Part shown: piece after piece, positions 26,253-35,645 of the stretch
Layout: each line of letters opens with the position of its first letter
Position numbering within the stretch: the stretch's first letter is position 1
Assembly: GCF_040267685.1 (NCBI RefSeq)
Contig: NZ_CP158367.1
Span: 186,001 to 250,000, forward strand
DNA from: Proteinivorax tanatarense
Lineage (GTDB): Bacteria > Bacillota > Proteinivoracia > Proteinivoracales > Proteinivoracaceae
Direction of reading: 5' to 3'
DNA: 64,000 nucleotides
Translations under genes and position numbers: made by a program
Notes under the pieces: generated by a model
The model's input: only the letters and a program-made list of their open reading frames with translations
The model's database searches: none
What the model was told of the DNA's origin: nothing

Positions 26253-26750
26253 ATGAGAAAACTGACTAAGAAGGAGAAAGAGTTACTATCTATCCATCAC
26301 CTTCAAAATAATAAAGGAAGATGGACAAAGGAAGAAGAAGAATTTTTATTTGAGAAAGTAAACGAACTTAAAAATAAAATGTCTATTAAAGAGGCGTTTG
26401 CATTTGTAGGCAAGACTCTTAACAGGGGCTCCCAAGCCGTACAAGGGCGATACTATCGTATAAATAAAAAGTTCAAAATGGGAAATGATGGAATTGAATT
26501 TGAGAATGAGGGTAAGGATAACCACATCATAAAAGCTTTGCAAAATACTGAAAGAAACATTGTAAAGGCTATAAAAGATGCTGAAAAAAACGTTATAAAA
26601 GCTAGCATATTTGAGGAGAGAGACGAAACGGTAGACCATTCAATGGAAAGCATAAAAAGGATAGAAAATGAATCAAAAAGAATTCGAAAAACCTTAGATG
26701 AAATTGATGAAGATGTTTCTGCTTGGAAGTCTAAGTGGGGAAAACGTTAA
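26253..26750 (+). CDS. Myb/SANT-like DNA-binding protein (RsfA-type)
   Basis: The 165-residue protein has an N-terminal Myb-like helix-turn-helix (about residues 15-65). It contains GRWTKEEEEFLFEKV and GSQAVQGRYYRI, as in RsfA-type prespore regulators and phage/plasmid Myb proteins. The C-terminal two thirds is a charged coiled-coil with heptad-like repeats (IIKALQNTERNIVKAIKDAE). ATG follows TAGGAGG. A role as plasmid regulator is inferred. Confidence 0.7.
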   Translation: MRKLTKKEKELLSIHHLQNNKGRWTKEEEEFLFEKVNELKNKMSIKEAFAFVGKTLNRGSQAVQGRYYRINKKFKMGNDGIEFENEGKDNHIIKALQNTERNIVKAIKDAEKNVIKASIFEERDETVDHSMESIKRIENESKRIRKTLDEIDEDVSAWKSKWGKR

Positions 26751-26850
26751 ATCGGAATTTAGAAATGCGATTCTTAAATAGAAGAGGGAGAAGGAAATGT
26801 GTATAGAAATGGCACCTGAGTAGGAGGGAAATGCTTTTATTTGCAGAAAA

Positions 26851-26866
26851 AGCCACTTAAGTGGCT
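26851..26866. promoter_or_regulatory. 16-bp perfect palindrome, possible operator
   Basis: AGCCACTTAAGTGGCT lies between the Myb-like gene and the 294-residue gene. A related half-site TTTAAGTGGAC follows at 26,876. It is a plausible operator for a dimeric regulator such as the neighbouring Myb-like protein. The rest of 26,751-26,994 shows nothing else apart from AAGGAGG before the next start. Confidence 0.4.
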
Positions 26867-26994
26867 ATGAAACCGTTTAAGTGGACAAAAACCAATTTTG
26901 AACTTAAAATCGAGAAAATCTTGAAAGGATATGTATAAAGACAGTACAATTCATGTAGTGATGTTGGAATTAATATAAATAAGGAGGATTTTAA

Positions 26995-27879
26995 ATGACA
27001 AGCAAAGCAGAGATTTTACAGGAGAACTTTTTAATCATAAGAGCAAATTTTGCATTAAAATACGATTTGGCATCTAAACAGGAACTTAGAGAGGCAGGTG
27101 CGCCTGTTTTTGATACGGAAACTCTTAAGCAAAAGATAGAAGAGTTTTTAGAAGATATTAAAAATGACAAAGAGGCTTTTTTAGCGGTAGAAGATATAAT
27201 TTTCGAAAATGCCTGGATTGATGAGATTTTTCTAGAAACAATCCGATTTTACCCGGAATCGTTTTTAGAAAAATATAAAGGGAGGAACAAAAATTTTCTA
27301 CGGGAAAAGATTTACCCCAGAATTTTTGAAGTCATGCGCAAGCTAAACAGCGGAAAAGAGGAAGATTACCTACATTTTAAAGATGAGGATATTGAAGAAA
27401 ATCATGAACGGAAAAGAAGTTCCGATTATTGGCTGTCGAGAAATTACTATCTGGCAGCAAAAATTTCTGATGAAAAGTGGGGCAAAAAAATTTTCGATGA
27501 TGCTTATAGGACTTATCAGCAGAAAAAATTATTGGAAAACAGCAAATTAAGTTATTATGAGCTTTTCAGAAAAGCTAGTACAACATATGCAAAAATTCTA
27601 ACTATTAACGAGTTATGGCAAAAAGTCGAGGTAGGCAACAGAGTGGACTATTGCCCGTTAACCAATCATAAAGATGATATTTTGAGTATTGCTGAAGATA
27701 TTTTAAAGTCCGGAGATGAACTATTGATTGAAGAAATCAGCAACTTACTCTTGCCGATTTTTATGATTAAAGACGCTAAGATTCAAGATTTAAAAAACGA
27801 TATTGTCAAAATTTATTGGCAATTTAAAGAGAATGAATCTGTGAAATCGAATTTGTCGATTTTGCAAACTATGTATTAG
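26995..27879 (+). CDS. Hypothetical helical protein
   Basis: 294 residues, start ATG after AAGGAGG. It is charged and predicted almost wholly helical, with no membrane segment and no catalytic motif I recognise. A YWLSRNYYLAAKIS stretch near residue 142 and a C-terminal ISNLLLPIFMIKD are its most distinctive parts. It lies in the plasmid-like part of the island. A weak hairpin with G-T pairs at 27,898-27,930 may be its terminator. Confidence 0.55.
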   Translation: MTSKAEILQENFLIIRANFALKYDLASKQELREAGAPVFDTETLKQKIEEFLEDIKNDKEAFLAVEDIIFENAWIDEIFLETIRFYPESFLEKYKGRNKNFLREKIYPRIFEVMRKLNSGKEEDYLHFKDEDIEENHERKRSSDYWLSRNYYLAAKISDEKWGKKIFDDAYRTYQQKKLLENSKLSYYELFRKASTTYAKILTINELWQKVEVGNRVDYCPLTNHKDDILSIAEDILKSGDELLIEEISNLLLPIFMIKDAKIQDLKNDIVKIYWQFKENESVKSNLSILQTMY

Positions 27880-27998
27880 ATAATTATTAACTTTCATTAA
27901 GGGTGCTACTAACGAGAGTAGTGCTCTTTTTGATTAAAAATTAAAAGCGTTTACATGTAAAATTAATAATGATAATATCACTTGTAAGGGGGGGGAAC

Positions 27999-28211
27999 AT
28001 GGAAATTACTAAAAAAGATATTGAAGACTTTCAAGAAAACCTTTCGCTGGCATTGGTTAAAATGTCGCAAGGCAAACTAGATAAAGAAGGAGCTGATAGC
28101 CTTGCCAGCTCTGCTGTAAAAAAGGTAGATTTCTCGCCGGATTCAGCTCTAGCACACAAAGGTGTGAACTGGTATGCTAAGAGGATTTTGGAGACGATAG
28201 GAATTTTGTAG
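27999..28211 (+). CDS. Small hypothetical protein
   Basis: ATG 27,999 follows GGGGGG at 7 nt and gives 70 residues (MEITKKDIEDFQENLSLALV...). It is helical and soluble. Family not recognised. Confidence 0.5.
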   Translation: MEITKKDIEDFQENLSLALVKMSQGKLDKEGADSLASSAVKKVDFSPDSALAHKGVNWYAKRILETIGIL

Positions 28212-28812
28212 TGCGACTCCTAGGTATTCAGATAAGCATCTACTATTCTTACCCATGGAACAAGATGTCGGATGTAGTTATTTTCGTATTTTAACACTCA
28301 ACTTTTTACTATAGGGGTTTATAAAAGGGAGAGTGAATTGCAAGGTGTGTAGAGTTGATGTTTAGTCTTAACAAGCATAATGCAAAAAGAGTAACAATAA
28401 GACCTCTTCCTTAAAGTCAGGTTCTTATTGTTACTCTTTTTGCTAATTTTTTAAATAAGTAGCTCCCCCTGAGTTTGAGTATAAAGAAAACTGGCATATA
28501 AATATAGGAGGACATGATAATAGTACTAGGAAAAACTCTGGTATTCTAATTCTCTGAGTATAATTTTTCACCAATTTAGCCTCCACATGTTCCAGGTCTT
28601 TTTTAAAACCTATTTCTGATAAGATAATCTAGGTAATTTCAATACGTGTTTATATATTTTTTTAACCTTTAGTTTTGAAAGTAATTAGTGATTAATAAGA
28701 GAGAATTTAGGAAAAGAGCTGAAAAAATTGAAACTTGGAAGGGAAGTTAACTTATATACGAGAATATAAAATATAAATCCAATACTTTTTAGAAAGGAAG
28801 GAAGGAATTAAA
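28212..28812. other. 601-bp spacer with one hairpin of the island's AGAGTAACAATAAGA family
   Basis: Apart from the hairpin at 28,382-28,443 I see no gene or RNA. AAAGGAAGGAAGG before 28,813 is the ribosome binding site of the next gene. Confidence 0.6.
28382..28443. repeat. Palindromic island repeat, copy 1
   Basis: Arms GCAAAAAGAGTAACAATAAG and its inverse flank a loop with TTAAAGTCAGG. The motif is found five times between 28 and 35.5 kb and nowhere else in the window. Confidence 0.85.
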
Positions 28813-29859
28813 TTGAATATAACAGAACTGACTACTAATGATACCATTTTTTCCTTGGGACTTTATAATGCAGTAACCATAGAGCGGATGTTTAATGAAA
28901 GTAAAATTGTCTTCGATTATGAGGAGGAAAAACTGGGTATTGATGGTTTATACGTAATGTATTCTGATGAAATGAATGAACTTTTAAAGTTTATGAACGA
29001 CAGGCAAAAGTTACATGGTTTTTGTCCTTACTGCAATAAGGAACTAGTATTTAATTTGACATCGGTAGAAATTAATAGTGAATTATTGGAAAGAAAGGTT
29101 TGTGTGTTAAAATATTCTGCTATTGGTCCTGAAGAATATGATTCAATGGAACGCCATAAAGATTATAAATGCAATGAGCGCATAGAATTATTAAAGAACT
29201 ATACATATTTTAATAAAAAAGCTATATGCACTTTTGATAGTAGCCATATAATGAACTTTTTCTTTAAATTGGATATTTCTTATACTGGTGCAAAGGATTC
29301 AGTTACATTAACAAAAGTAGGGCAAAGTCCATCTTATACAGAAATGAACAGACATAAACACAAGAAGTTTTCAAAAGTACTGAAACAAATAAATAGCTAC
29401 GATGACTATGTAAAAGGGGATAATTTATTCTCACATGATGTTGGGGTGGGCGCCTTTGTTTATCTTAGAAGGATACTTGAAAAGATATTACTATTTAAAT
29501 TTAATGACTATACTAAGCATAAGGGCGAAAAAAAAGCCACTAGTATTCATGAATTTAAAAACATGGAGATGGAGAAAAAAATAAAACTATTAAAAGGATA
29601 TTTACCAAAAGAATTTGATAACCTAAAACAAGTTTATGGAATTTTGAGTTCAGGAATTCATAATTTAGAAGAAGATAGTTGCAAAGGATATTATCCAGTG
29701 CTAAAGACAGCTATTGATTTAATTTTACTTGAACAAAAAGAAAGCATGGAGAAAGAAAAACTAAAGAACAAAAACAAATCTGCTATTAATAAAATAACAC
29801 CAGAAGTAGGTGAAAAGGCAGATAAAGAACTAAAAAAGTTGGCTGGGAGTAAAAAGTGA
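28813..29859 (+). CDS. Hypothetical protein with zinc-ribbon-like cysteines and possible HEPN-like C-terminus
   Basis: 348 residues from TTG 28,813. The middle contains GFCPYCNKELVF (about residues 73-84) and later single Cys/His positions (YKCNE, ICTFDSSH), compatible with a degenerate zinc ribbon. The C-terminal 130 residues (YLRRILEKILLFKF ... VYGILSSGIHNLEED) resemble DUF4145/HEPN-type helical domains, but no R-x4-6-H RNase motif is seen. It stands alone between two palindromic repeats beside a restriction-modification pair. A defence role is only a guess. Confidence 0.45.
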   Translation: MNITELTTNDTIFSLGLYNAVTIERMFNESKIVFDYEEEKLGIDGLYVMYSDEMNELLKFMNDRQKLHGFCPYCNKELVFNLTSVEINSELLERKVCVLKYSAIGPEEYDSMERHKDYKCNERIELLKNYTYFNKKAICTFDSSHIMNFFFKLDISYTGAKDSVTLTKVGQSPSYTEMNRHKHKKFSKVLKQINSYDDYVKGDNLFSHDVGVGAFVYLRRILEKILLFKFNDYTKHKGEKKATSIHEFKNMEMEKKIKLLKGYLPKEFDNLKQVYGILSSGIHNLEEDSCKGYYPVLKTAIDLILLEQKESMEKEKLKNKNKSAINKITPEVGEKADKELKKLAGSKK

Positions 29860-29990
29860 GAAATAAACTAAATCTTATAAGCTATTGTGTTAATTTGGAT
29901 GAATAAGATAATATAAAAGCGAGTACAACACCTTATTAAATAAACCTGTTCTTGTATTATAGTAACAAGAAAGTGACAAACAGGTATAAT

Positions 29991-30046
29991 GCAAAAAGAG
30001 TAACAATAAGCCCTTCTCTCTAAAGTCAGGTTCTTATTGTTACTCT
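29991..30046. repeat. Palindromic island repeat, copy 2
   Basis: AGAGTAACAATAAG at 29,997 pairs with its inverse ending at 30,046; the loop again has TAAAGTCAGG. It sits between the 348-residue gene and the methyltransferase gene. Confidence 0.85.
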
Positions 30047-30220
30047 ACTAACATTGCGTTTTTTATAAATATAAATCTAATGGACAAACTTTTTTTAAAA
30101 GCATGTTTTAATATTCGTAAACAGAAATAAAAATCCGTTTTACAAGAGGCAAAATAGTATGTAAAAAAAACAGATGTTTGATATACTAGGTATATACTTA
30201 TTAAGAAAAGAGGGTAAAAC

Positions 30221-31054
30221 ATGACAAAGAATAAACTAGTACAACCACCCTTGAAATGGGTGGGGGGTAAAAGACAACTTATTTCAGAAATCGAAAAATC
30301 CCTCCCAAATAAATGGTCAACATATTACGAACCGTTTGTAGGTGGTGGGGCTGTATTATTTCACTTGCAGCCTAAAAAAGCTGTTATTAATGATGTAAAT
30401 GATGAGTTAATTAATTTTTATAGTACTGTAAAAGAAAATGTTGAAGAATTAATCAATGAATTAAAAAAATTTAAGAATAAAGAGGACTTTTTTTATGAGG
30501 TGCGTGGTTGGGATAGGAGTCCAGCATACAAGGATTTATCTAGTATAAAAAAGGCTGCTCGTTTACACTTTTTAAATAAGACTTGTTATAATGGTTTATA
30601 CAGGGTTAATAATGCGGGGGAGTTTAATGCCCCTTTTGGTAAATATAAAAATCCTGATTTTGTAAATGAGTCTGTATTGAGAGCAATAAACATTTTTTTA
30701 AATAAAAGCAACGTAAGAATATGTAATTGTGACTATCAAGATGCTTTGCGAGGGATAAGAAAGGGAGCTTTTGTTTATTTTGACCCTCCTTATGACCCTG
30801 TTTCATCTAGCGCAAGTTTTACAGGATATTCTCAAGGAGGTTTTGATAGAAATGAGCAAATAAGGCTAAAAGAAATTTGTGATAAATTAAATAAGAAAGG
30901 AGTCAAGTTTCTGCTTTCTAACTCAGCAACAGATTTTATAAAGGAATTATATAAGGAGTATGACATTAAAATAGTTAAAGCGAGAAGAAGTGTAAACTCT
31001 GTTGCTTCTAAGAGGGGGGAAGTTGAGGAAATACTTGTGAAGAATTATGACTAA
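30221..31054 (+). CDS. DNA adenine-N6 methyltransferase, Dam/D12 class
   Basis: 277 residues with the D12-class signatures: the AdoMet-binding PPLKWVGGKRQLI at residues 6-18, YYEPFVGGGAVLF near 38-50, and the catalytic FDPPYDP near residue 187. Relatives methylate GATC or related sites. It overlaps the following nuclease gene by 8 nt, so this is the modification half of a type II restriction-modification system. The recognition sequence cannot be read from the protein with certainty. ATG lies 8 nt after AGAGGG. Confidence 0.92.
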   Translation: MTKNKLVQPPLKWVGGKRQLISEIEKSLPNKWSTYYEPFVGGGAVLFHLQPKKAVINDVNDELINFYSTVKENVEELINELKKFKNKEDFFYEVRGWDRSPAYKDLSSIKKAARLHFLNKTCYNGLYRVNNAGEFNAPFGKYKNPDFVNESVLRAINIFLNKSNVRICNCDYQDALRGIRKGAFVYFDPPYDPVSSSASFTGYSQGGFDRNEQIRLKEICDKLNKKGVKFLLSNSATDFIKELYKEYDIKIVKARRSVNSVASKRGEVEEILVKNYD

Positions 31055-32324
31055 AGTAAATAAAGGTTGGGAAGAGTTGTTTGAGAGGCACAATATTTTG
31101 TATAAGGTAGATACCGAAGGATATTATAAAGTAACGTCAAAAGCAATAAATAAGGTCAGAGAAGCTAGGCTAATGACAAAATTTGACCACAAGAATAACC
31201 TTCCGGAAATTTTTCAACAGAACAACTTGTCTATTTTGCCTATTACTAGGGGCAGTTATGTTATATCAAAATTTGATGCCTATAAAGAGTTACACTATAA
31301 CAAAGACTTAGATACCGCTGAAATAGAGTTCCCATCTGAGATTGAGAGTATTGATTTTAGTAATATTTATAGTGAAGCAACGGCTTTAAATTGCGCCTAT
31401 TCTACAGGAATAATAAATCTTTTTTTAAATGAAGAACATACACTGCCAACTATCAGCGGAAGAATGAGTTCAAGCAGTTTTAGTTTTAATATTAGAAATA
31501 TTGAAACTAATAACAAATTTCCAGTTGATGTTCAGAACAGTCAAGTTGAAATTGATGGAGGATATGAAGGTAGAAACAAGCTTATGCTCGTAGAAGCTAA
31601 GAACTCTGTGTCAAAGGATTTTCTTGTAAGACAACTATACTATCCATATAGATTGTGGAGACAGAAAGTAAGTAAAGAAGTAGTTCCAGTATTTATGACG
31701 TTCTCTAATGATGTATGGAGTTTTTTTGAGTACAAGTTTACAAACCCCTTGGAATATAATTCACTTGTACTTGTAAAACAAAGAAACTACATGATAGCAC
31801 CAGAAAAAATAAACTTAAATGATATAAAAAATGTCTTAGAAAATGTGACCATTATAAAAGAACCAAAAGTTTCATTTCCGCAAGCTGATTCATTTAAAAG
31901 AGTTATCAATTTGTTAGAGATGCTAATGGAAAAAGATTTGGATAGGGATTACTTGACACATACACTAGATGTTCACCCTAGGCAAACTAATTATTATACG
32001 AGCGCAGCTATGTACTTAGGTTTAATAGAAAAGAAAAGAGAAGATGGTGTGACTCTTTACTACGTTACAGAAGAAGGTAAAAAAATTATGAATATGACAT
32101 ATAAAAAGAAGTATTTATCAATAATAGAGAAGATACTTAGGAATCCTTCATTTAACGAGTCCTTTAGGTGTTTTTTGAAAGACGGGTATCCACCAGATAA
32201 CAAAAAGATTGTTGAAATAATGAAAAAAACGAATATCTATAAAGTTGAAAAAGATAGTACCTTTTCCAGAAGAGCTACAACAGTAAAATCCTGGTTAGAT
32301 TGGATTTTAAGCTTACAAGAATAA
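31047..32324 (+). CDS. Type II restriction endonuclease (PD-(D/E)XK type)
   Basis: 425 residues, overlapping the methyltransferase gene by 8 nt. A probable nuclease centre EIDGGYEGRNKLMLVEAKNS fits the D-x(n)-E-x-K pattern (about residues 172-190). A C-terminal winged-helix-like part (about 285-425; HPRQTNYYTSAAMYLGL) may bind DNA. It resembles type II enzymes that pair with D12 methylases. The combination protects the host while cutting unmethylated DNA, and helps keep the element in the cell. Confidence 0.8.
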   Translation: MTKVNKGWEELFERHNILYKVDTEGYYKVTSKAINKVREARLMTKFDHKNNLPEIFQQNNLSILPITRGSYVISKFDAYKELHYNKDLDTAEIEFPSEIESIDFSNIYSEATALNCAYSTGIINLFLNEEHTLPTISGRMSSSSFSFNIRNIETNNKFPVDVQNSQVEIDGGYEGRNKLMLVEAKNSVSKDFLVRQLYYPYRLWRQKVSKEVVPVFMTFSNDVWSFFEYKFTNPLEYNSLVLVKQRNYMIAPEKINLNDIKNVLENVTIIKEPKVSFPQADSFKRVINLLEMLMEKDLDRDYLTHTLDVHPRQTNYYTSAAMYLGLIEKKREDGVTLYYVTEEGKKIMNMTYKKKYLSIIEKILRNPSFNESFRCFLKDGYPPDNKKIVEIMKKTNIYKVEKDSTFSRRATTVKSWLDWILSLQE

Positions 32325-32472
32325 AGGAAATGTAAATATTCGCTTTCAATTCTAGTAATGTAGAAGTTTAGAAAATAAGACAGTATAATATCTAAATTAA
32401 AAGCAAATATGGTTCCATTTACATAGACTTATTTATAATTCCCTAAAACAAGAGCACAAACCAAAGCATAAT

Positions 32473-32533
32473 GCAAAAAGAGTAACAATAAGACCCTCCC
32501 TTAAAGTCAAGTTCTTATTGTTACTCTTTTTTT
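32473..32533. terminator. Palindromic island repeat, copy 3, between convergent genes
   Basis: The stem GCAAAAAGAGTAACAATAAG and its inverse ends in T7, between the restriction enzyme gene (+) and the primase gene (-). This copy is well placed to act as a bidirectional terminator. Confidence 0.8.
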
Positions 32534-32535
32534 AC

Positions 32536-34479
32536 CTAAGCATCTAAAATATCTTCCTTAACAAGCAAGTATTTTTTTGTGTCTATGCCAAGTGCTTTAT
32601 TAACCTTCTTGTTTGCTTTTATATAAGAGAGGTTGTATTTTTGCATAACATCAGGCAAAATTCTTTTAAGTTCATACTCTTTTTCTCCACGTCTAATATA
32701 GTTACCACCTGCTTGTAATTGTCGATTTATCAGCATACTCTTAGTAAAATAGCCGCAGGATTTAATTTGTTGTAGAATGAAATCTTCTATAGTTCGGCTA
32801 ATTTTTTCAGACTTCCTGCTTTCTTTTATATTTGTATGATAAATTTGGTTTACTAATGCTTCACCGAAACAGTTTACTACAAACTTCTTGCTCATTCCGT
32901 TAATACTAAAGCCATACCTCAGCATCTTTTCTGCCCGCTCATTAGCGATTTTCAATATCCTGTTATAGTCGGGAACAGTGTAAAAAGATATACCTATATA
33001 ACCATTACTTTTAGCCATTTCCTTTGCCTTTTTTTGTAAATTCACGTTAACTTTACTATAGGGGATTTTATTCAATAATCCTAAAGTACAAAATAAGTTA
33101 ACATATTTATTTACGTTTCCCGTGCTTTTTTTTAGCTTTTTTGCTAAAAATCCATTAGAAAAGAAGAACAGATTATCGTCATCAACACTAAAGTATCTAT
33201 TATAGGTATTTTCCTTAGAAATTTCGAGAATCGTTATTAAAGTTTGGAAGCCAAATCTAATAATCCTGTTCAATTTTGGGAAGTCCTTTTCTATCTGGGT
33301 AATTAAGTAGATGTTTGTATCAATTTTTTTAGTCTGTTTACTTATCCAACTTGAGTCGATGTTTTTAATATCAAAATACTCTATTAAATGACTTATAGCC
33401 TGAGAAGTGGTCAAGTTTTCCTTGTATTCGACAATATCAATTATATCAGCACCGTTTTTAAATTGGCAGTTAGTTGAATTACAAAAATATCTATAGGCCC
33501 CATTTCTGTAGGTTATAACAGCACTTGGCTTTGAATCTTTATGAAAGACACAATTGAAGTTCACATTAAGTTCTGAATCTAGGCCTAAAAAATCTACCAG
33601 GTTCTGTGATTTTAAAAATGGTATTAAATTTTCATATGATATCGTAGAGGATGTTCCATGTTGATTAGGCTTATAAGTCTTAAGATTATGAGTCTTTGTC
33701 TTTTTATTAATCGTTTTCTTATTACTAGGAGTGGCTACCTTGTACCCTATTGCATTGGCAATATCATCCTGAGTGTATTTTTTTGAATTGTCAAAATGAA
33801 TACATTTTATTTTAAAAGGATTTTCTAAATCTTTTAAGTGATTGTAGTTTATGACTCTTAAAACTCTGCTTAAGTCCTTAACATTTGCATCAATATGTTC
33901 TTCTCTTTCTTCAAATCTAGCAAAGTACTTAATTAGTTTCTCTTGGAGAGCTGTAAAGGTTTTAAGGGAATTATCACTATCGTTTTTTACCAGCCAGTAA
34001 ACATGGAAACCATTTTTGGTTTCTACAATAATGTTGGGACATAGCTCAAACCTATTTAAATTTTTAAGAGCATTTGTTTTATATTTATTAACTTCATGGT
34101 GGCTTCTATATTCATAAACAACTTTCCCATTAGAATCTAGTAAAATTTCCCCATTAACTATTTTCGGGACCTTACCAAAATCCATATCAAGAAAATGAGC
34201 GTTAACCCTTTTTATAGATTTTTTAGTAGTTCCTCCACTATTAACAACAAAGTAAATTCCATAACCTTCTCTTTGTGCTTTTTCAAAGTGTTTTCTAGTT
34301 AAAGGATATTCTAGTTCATCATCTAATCTTAATGTTGAGTCTAGTTTTTTGGCCCCATACCCTTGCTCCTGAATCATTCTGAAATAAGTTTTTTCGTTAG
34401 GACCTCTAAATGCAGATAAAAACTCTATATCTGTAATATTAAGTTGTTCTCGGTTAGTAAAGTCTAATTTTAAATTCAA
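32536..34479 (-). CDS. Archaeo-eukaryotic-type primase / plasmid replication protein with CHC2-like zinc finger
   Basis: 647 residues when started at TTG 34,479, which has AAGGAGGAG 8 nt upstream; a GTG at 34,509 is in frame but lies before that site. The N-terminal half has the AEP primase motifs: HFLDMDFG (metal-binding Asp98 and Asp100), GFHVYW (His159) and DLSRVLRVINYNH. A CHC2-type zinc finger follows (CVFHKDSKPSAV ... YRYFCNSTNCQF, about 315-360). The C-terminus looks winged-helix-like. Such proteins initiate replication of plasmids. It supports a plasmid origin for the island. Confidence 0.85.
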   Translation of the reverse strand: MNLKLDFTNREQLNITDIEFLSAFRGPNEKTYFRMIQEQGYGAKKLDSTLRLDDELEYPLTRKHFEKAQREGYGIYFVVNSGGTTKKSIKRVNAHFLDMDFGKVPKIVNGEILLDSNGKVVYEYRSHHEVNKYKTNALKNLNRFELCPNIIVETKNGFHVYWLVKNDSDNSLKTFTALQEKLIKYFARFEEREEHIDANVKDLSRVLRVINYNHLKDLENPFKIKCIHFDNSKKYTQDDIANAIGYKVATPSNKKTINKKTKTHNLKTYKPNQHGTSSTISYENLIPFLKSQNLVDFLGLDSELNVNFNCVFHKDSKPSAVITYRNGAYRYFCNSTNCQFKNGADIIDIVEYKENLTTSQAISHLIEYFDIKNIDSSWISKQTKKIDTNIYLITQIEKDFPKLNRIIRFGFQTLITILEISKENTYNRYFSVDDDNLFFFSNGFLAKKLKKSTGNVNKYVNLFCTLGLLNKIPYSKVNVNLQKKAKEMAKSNGYIGISFYTVPDYNRILKIANERAEKMLRYGFSINGMSKKFVVNCFGEALVNQIYHTNIKESRKSEKISRTIEDFILQQIKSCGYFTKSMLINRQLQAGGNYIRRGEKEYELKRILPDVMQKYNLSYIKANKKVNKALGIDTKKYLLVKEDILDA

Positions 34480-35020
34480 TTTATACTCCTCCTTCTCAGA
34501 AGGAGCCACTAAATCTACTTAAATCACTCGATGATGAAAACATTTTTATTCGCAATATACTGTTGTTAAACGGTTAAATAGCTTTTCTTTTCCACTATTA
34601 GTAACTCCGTTTTTGAAATTGTTTAGAATTTATGTTCTGAATTACGCCTTGTACCATTTTAAAGAAGAGTAACAATAAGAACCTGACTTAGGGGAGGCTT
34701 TTATTGTTACTCCTTTCTACATCATGGTTGCTATTGGTAGCTCTCATAGGAAGCTAGATAAATGTTTTTCTCACTGTCTTTAAATTAAAACCGATATATA
34801 GTTATTTCAGGACTATATTAATTCGGACCATAATATATTTGCATAATAAACACCACCCTTTATTTAAATTTAAAATCAACTCAAACTCTGTATTAACTCT
34901 GTATTTTTAACATAACACATTATATTTTGAATCATATCCTAGGGAGGATAGAACTAAAAAAGTTTGAAAATAAGCTAGTCTTCTTTTAAAATTTGCTTAC
35001 CAAATTTAAGGAGGAATTAA
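34480..35020. other. 541-bp spacer, possible origin region of the plasmid-like part
   Basis: It lies between the divergent primase and SpoVS-like genes, and holds palindromic repeat copy 4. A 21-bp motif at 34,900-34,920 (TATTTTTAACATAACACA core) occurs identically at 24,582-24,602, upstream of the four-helix-bundle gene. No iteron array is evident. The rest is AT-rich. Confidence 0.4.
34666..34712. repeat. Palindromic island repeat, copy 4 (opposite orientation)
   Basis: AGAGTAACAATAAGAACCTG pairs imperfectly with TTTTATTGTTACTC; compared with copies 1-3 it is the reverse complement. Confidence 0.8.
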
Positions 35021-35290
35021 ATGCAAGACAAAGTCTTGAAAGTTGCAGAAACTACAAATTTAAACGCTTTAGTTAGAGTGATGAAAAGACAGATTAAAGA
35101 GAAAAGTTTTGTCGAAATTCAAAGTATAGGTCAATGTTCTAGCTATAAAGCCGTAAAAGCACTAATTAAAATTAGAGAATATTATAGGGATATAGAAAAA
35201 GAAGTGGAGCTAAAGCCTGAGTATGTGGAAATAAAAACAGAGGGGGGTAAAATAAAAACTGCTATAAAATGGAATATTAAAACTAACTAA
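35021..35290 (+). CDS. SpoVS-like protein (Alba-like fold)
   Basis: 89 residues from ATG after AAGGAGG. The pattern VLKVAETTNLNALVRVMKRQ then FVEIQSIGQCSSYKAVKALI matches the stage V sporulation protein S family, whose chromosomal members read VLKVSAKSNPNSVAGALA and EIQAIGAGALNQAVKA. SpoVS affects sporulation and septum formation and has a nucleic-acid-binding Alba-like fold. Here it lies beside a plasmid replication gene. A strong palindromic terminator (35,285-35,330) covers its stop codon. Confidence 0.85.
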   Translation: MQDKVLKVAETTNLNALVRVMKRQIKEKSFVEIQSIGQCSSYKAVKALIKIREYYRDIEKEVELKPEYVEIKTEGGKIKTAIKWNIKTN

Positions 35291-35330
35291 CATAAGACAC
35301 ATGGATAATCCATGTGTCTTATGTTAGTTA
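35285..35330. terminator. Palindromic terminator of the SpoVS-like gene
   Basis: AACTAACATAAGACACATGG pairs perfectly with its inverse around a short centre. The stop codon TAA 35,288-35,290 lies in the left arm. Confidence 0.75.
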
Positions 35331-35421
35331 AAAGAACTATGTTTAGCTTTGAATAGAGCCTAACTATTTTTAGTTGATATCTATCAAGGGGGACATAGTG
35401 GGCGCAAAAAAAACATATCTA

Positions 35422-35478
35422 AAAAAGAGTAACAATAAGAACCTGACTTTAGGAGAGGTTCTTATTGTTACTCTTTTT
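35422..35478. repeat. Palindromic island repeat, copy 5 (opposite orientation)
   Basis: AAAAAGAGTAACAATAAGA continuing ACCT pairs perfectly with AGGTTCTTATTGTTACTCTT; it lies 40 bp before the IS21 element. Confidence 0.85.
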
Positions 35479-35645
35479 CACTGGTTTATTGCTGGTTGGA
35501 TGTATTCTAATAGCTATGTGTAAATGGTAAACTAAAATGGAGAGATTTTGGCAAATAGAAACGGAGAATTTTTTCCAGTTATCTACTAAAAAAATACCCC
35601 TTCTGATAAAATTAAAGAGTTAATTTATCAGAGGAGGTATGAGAA

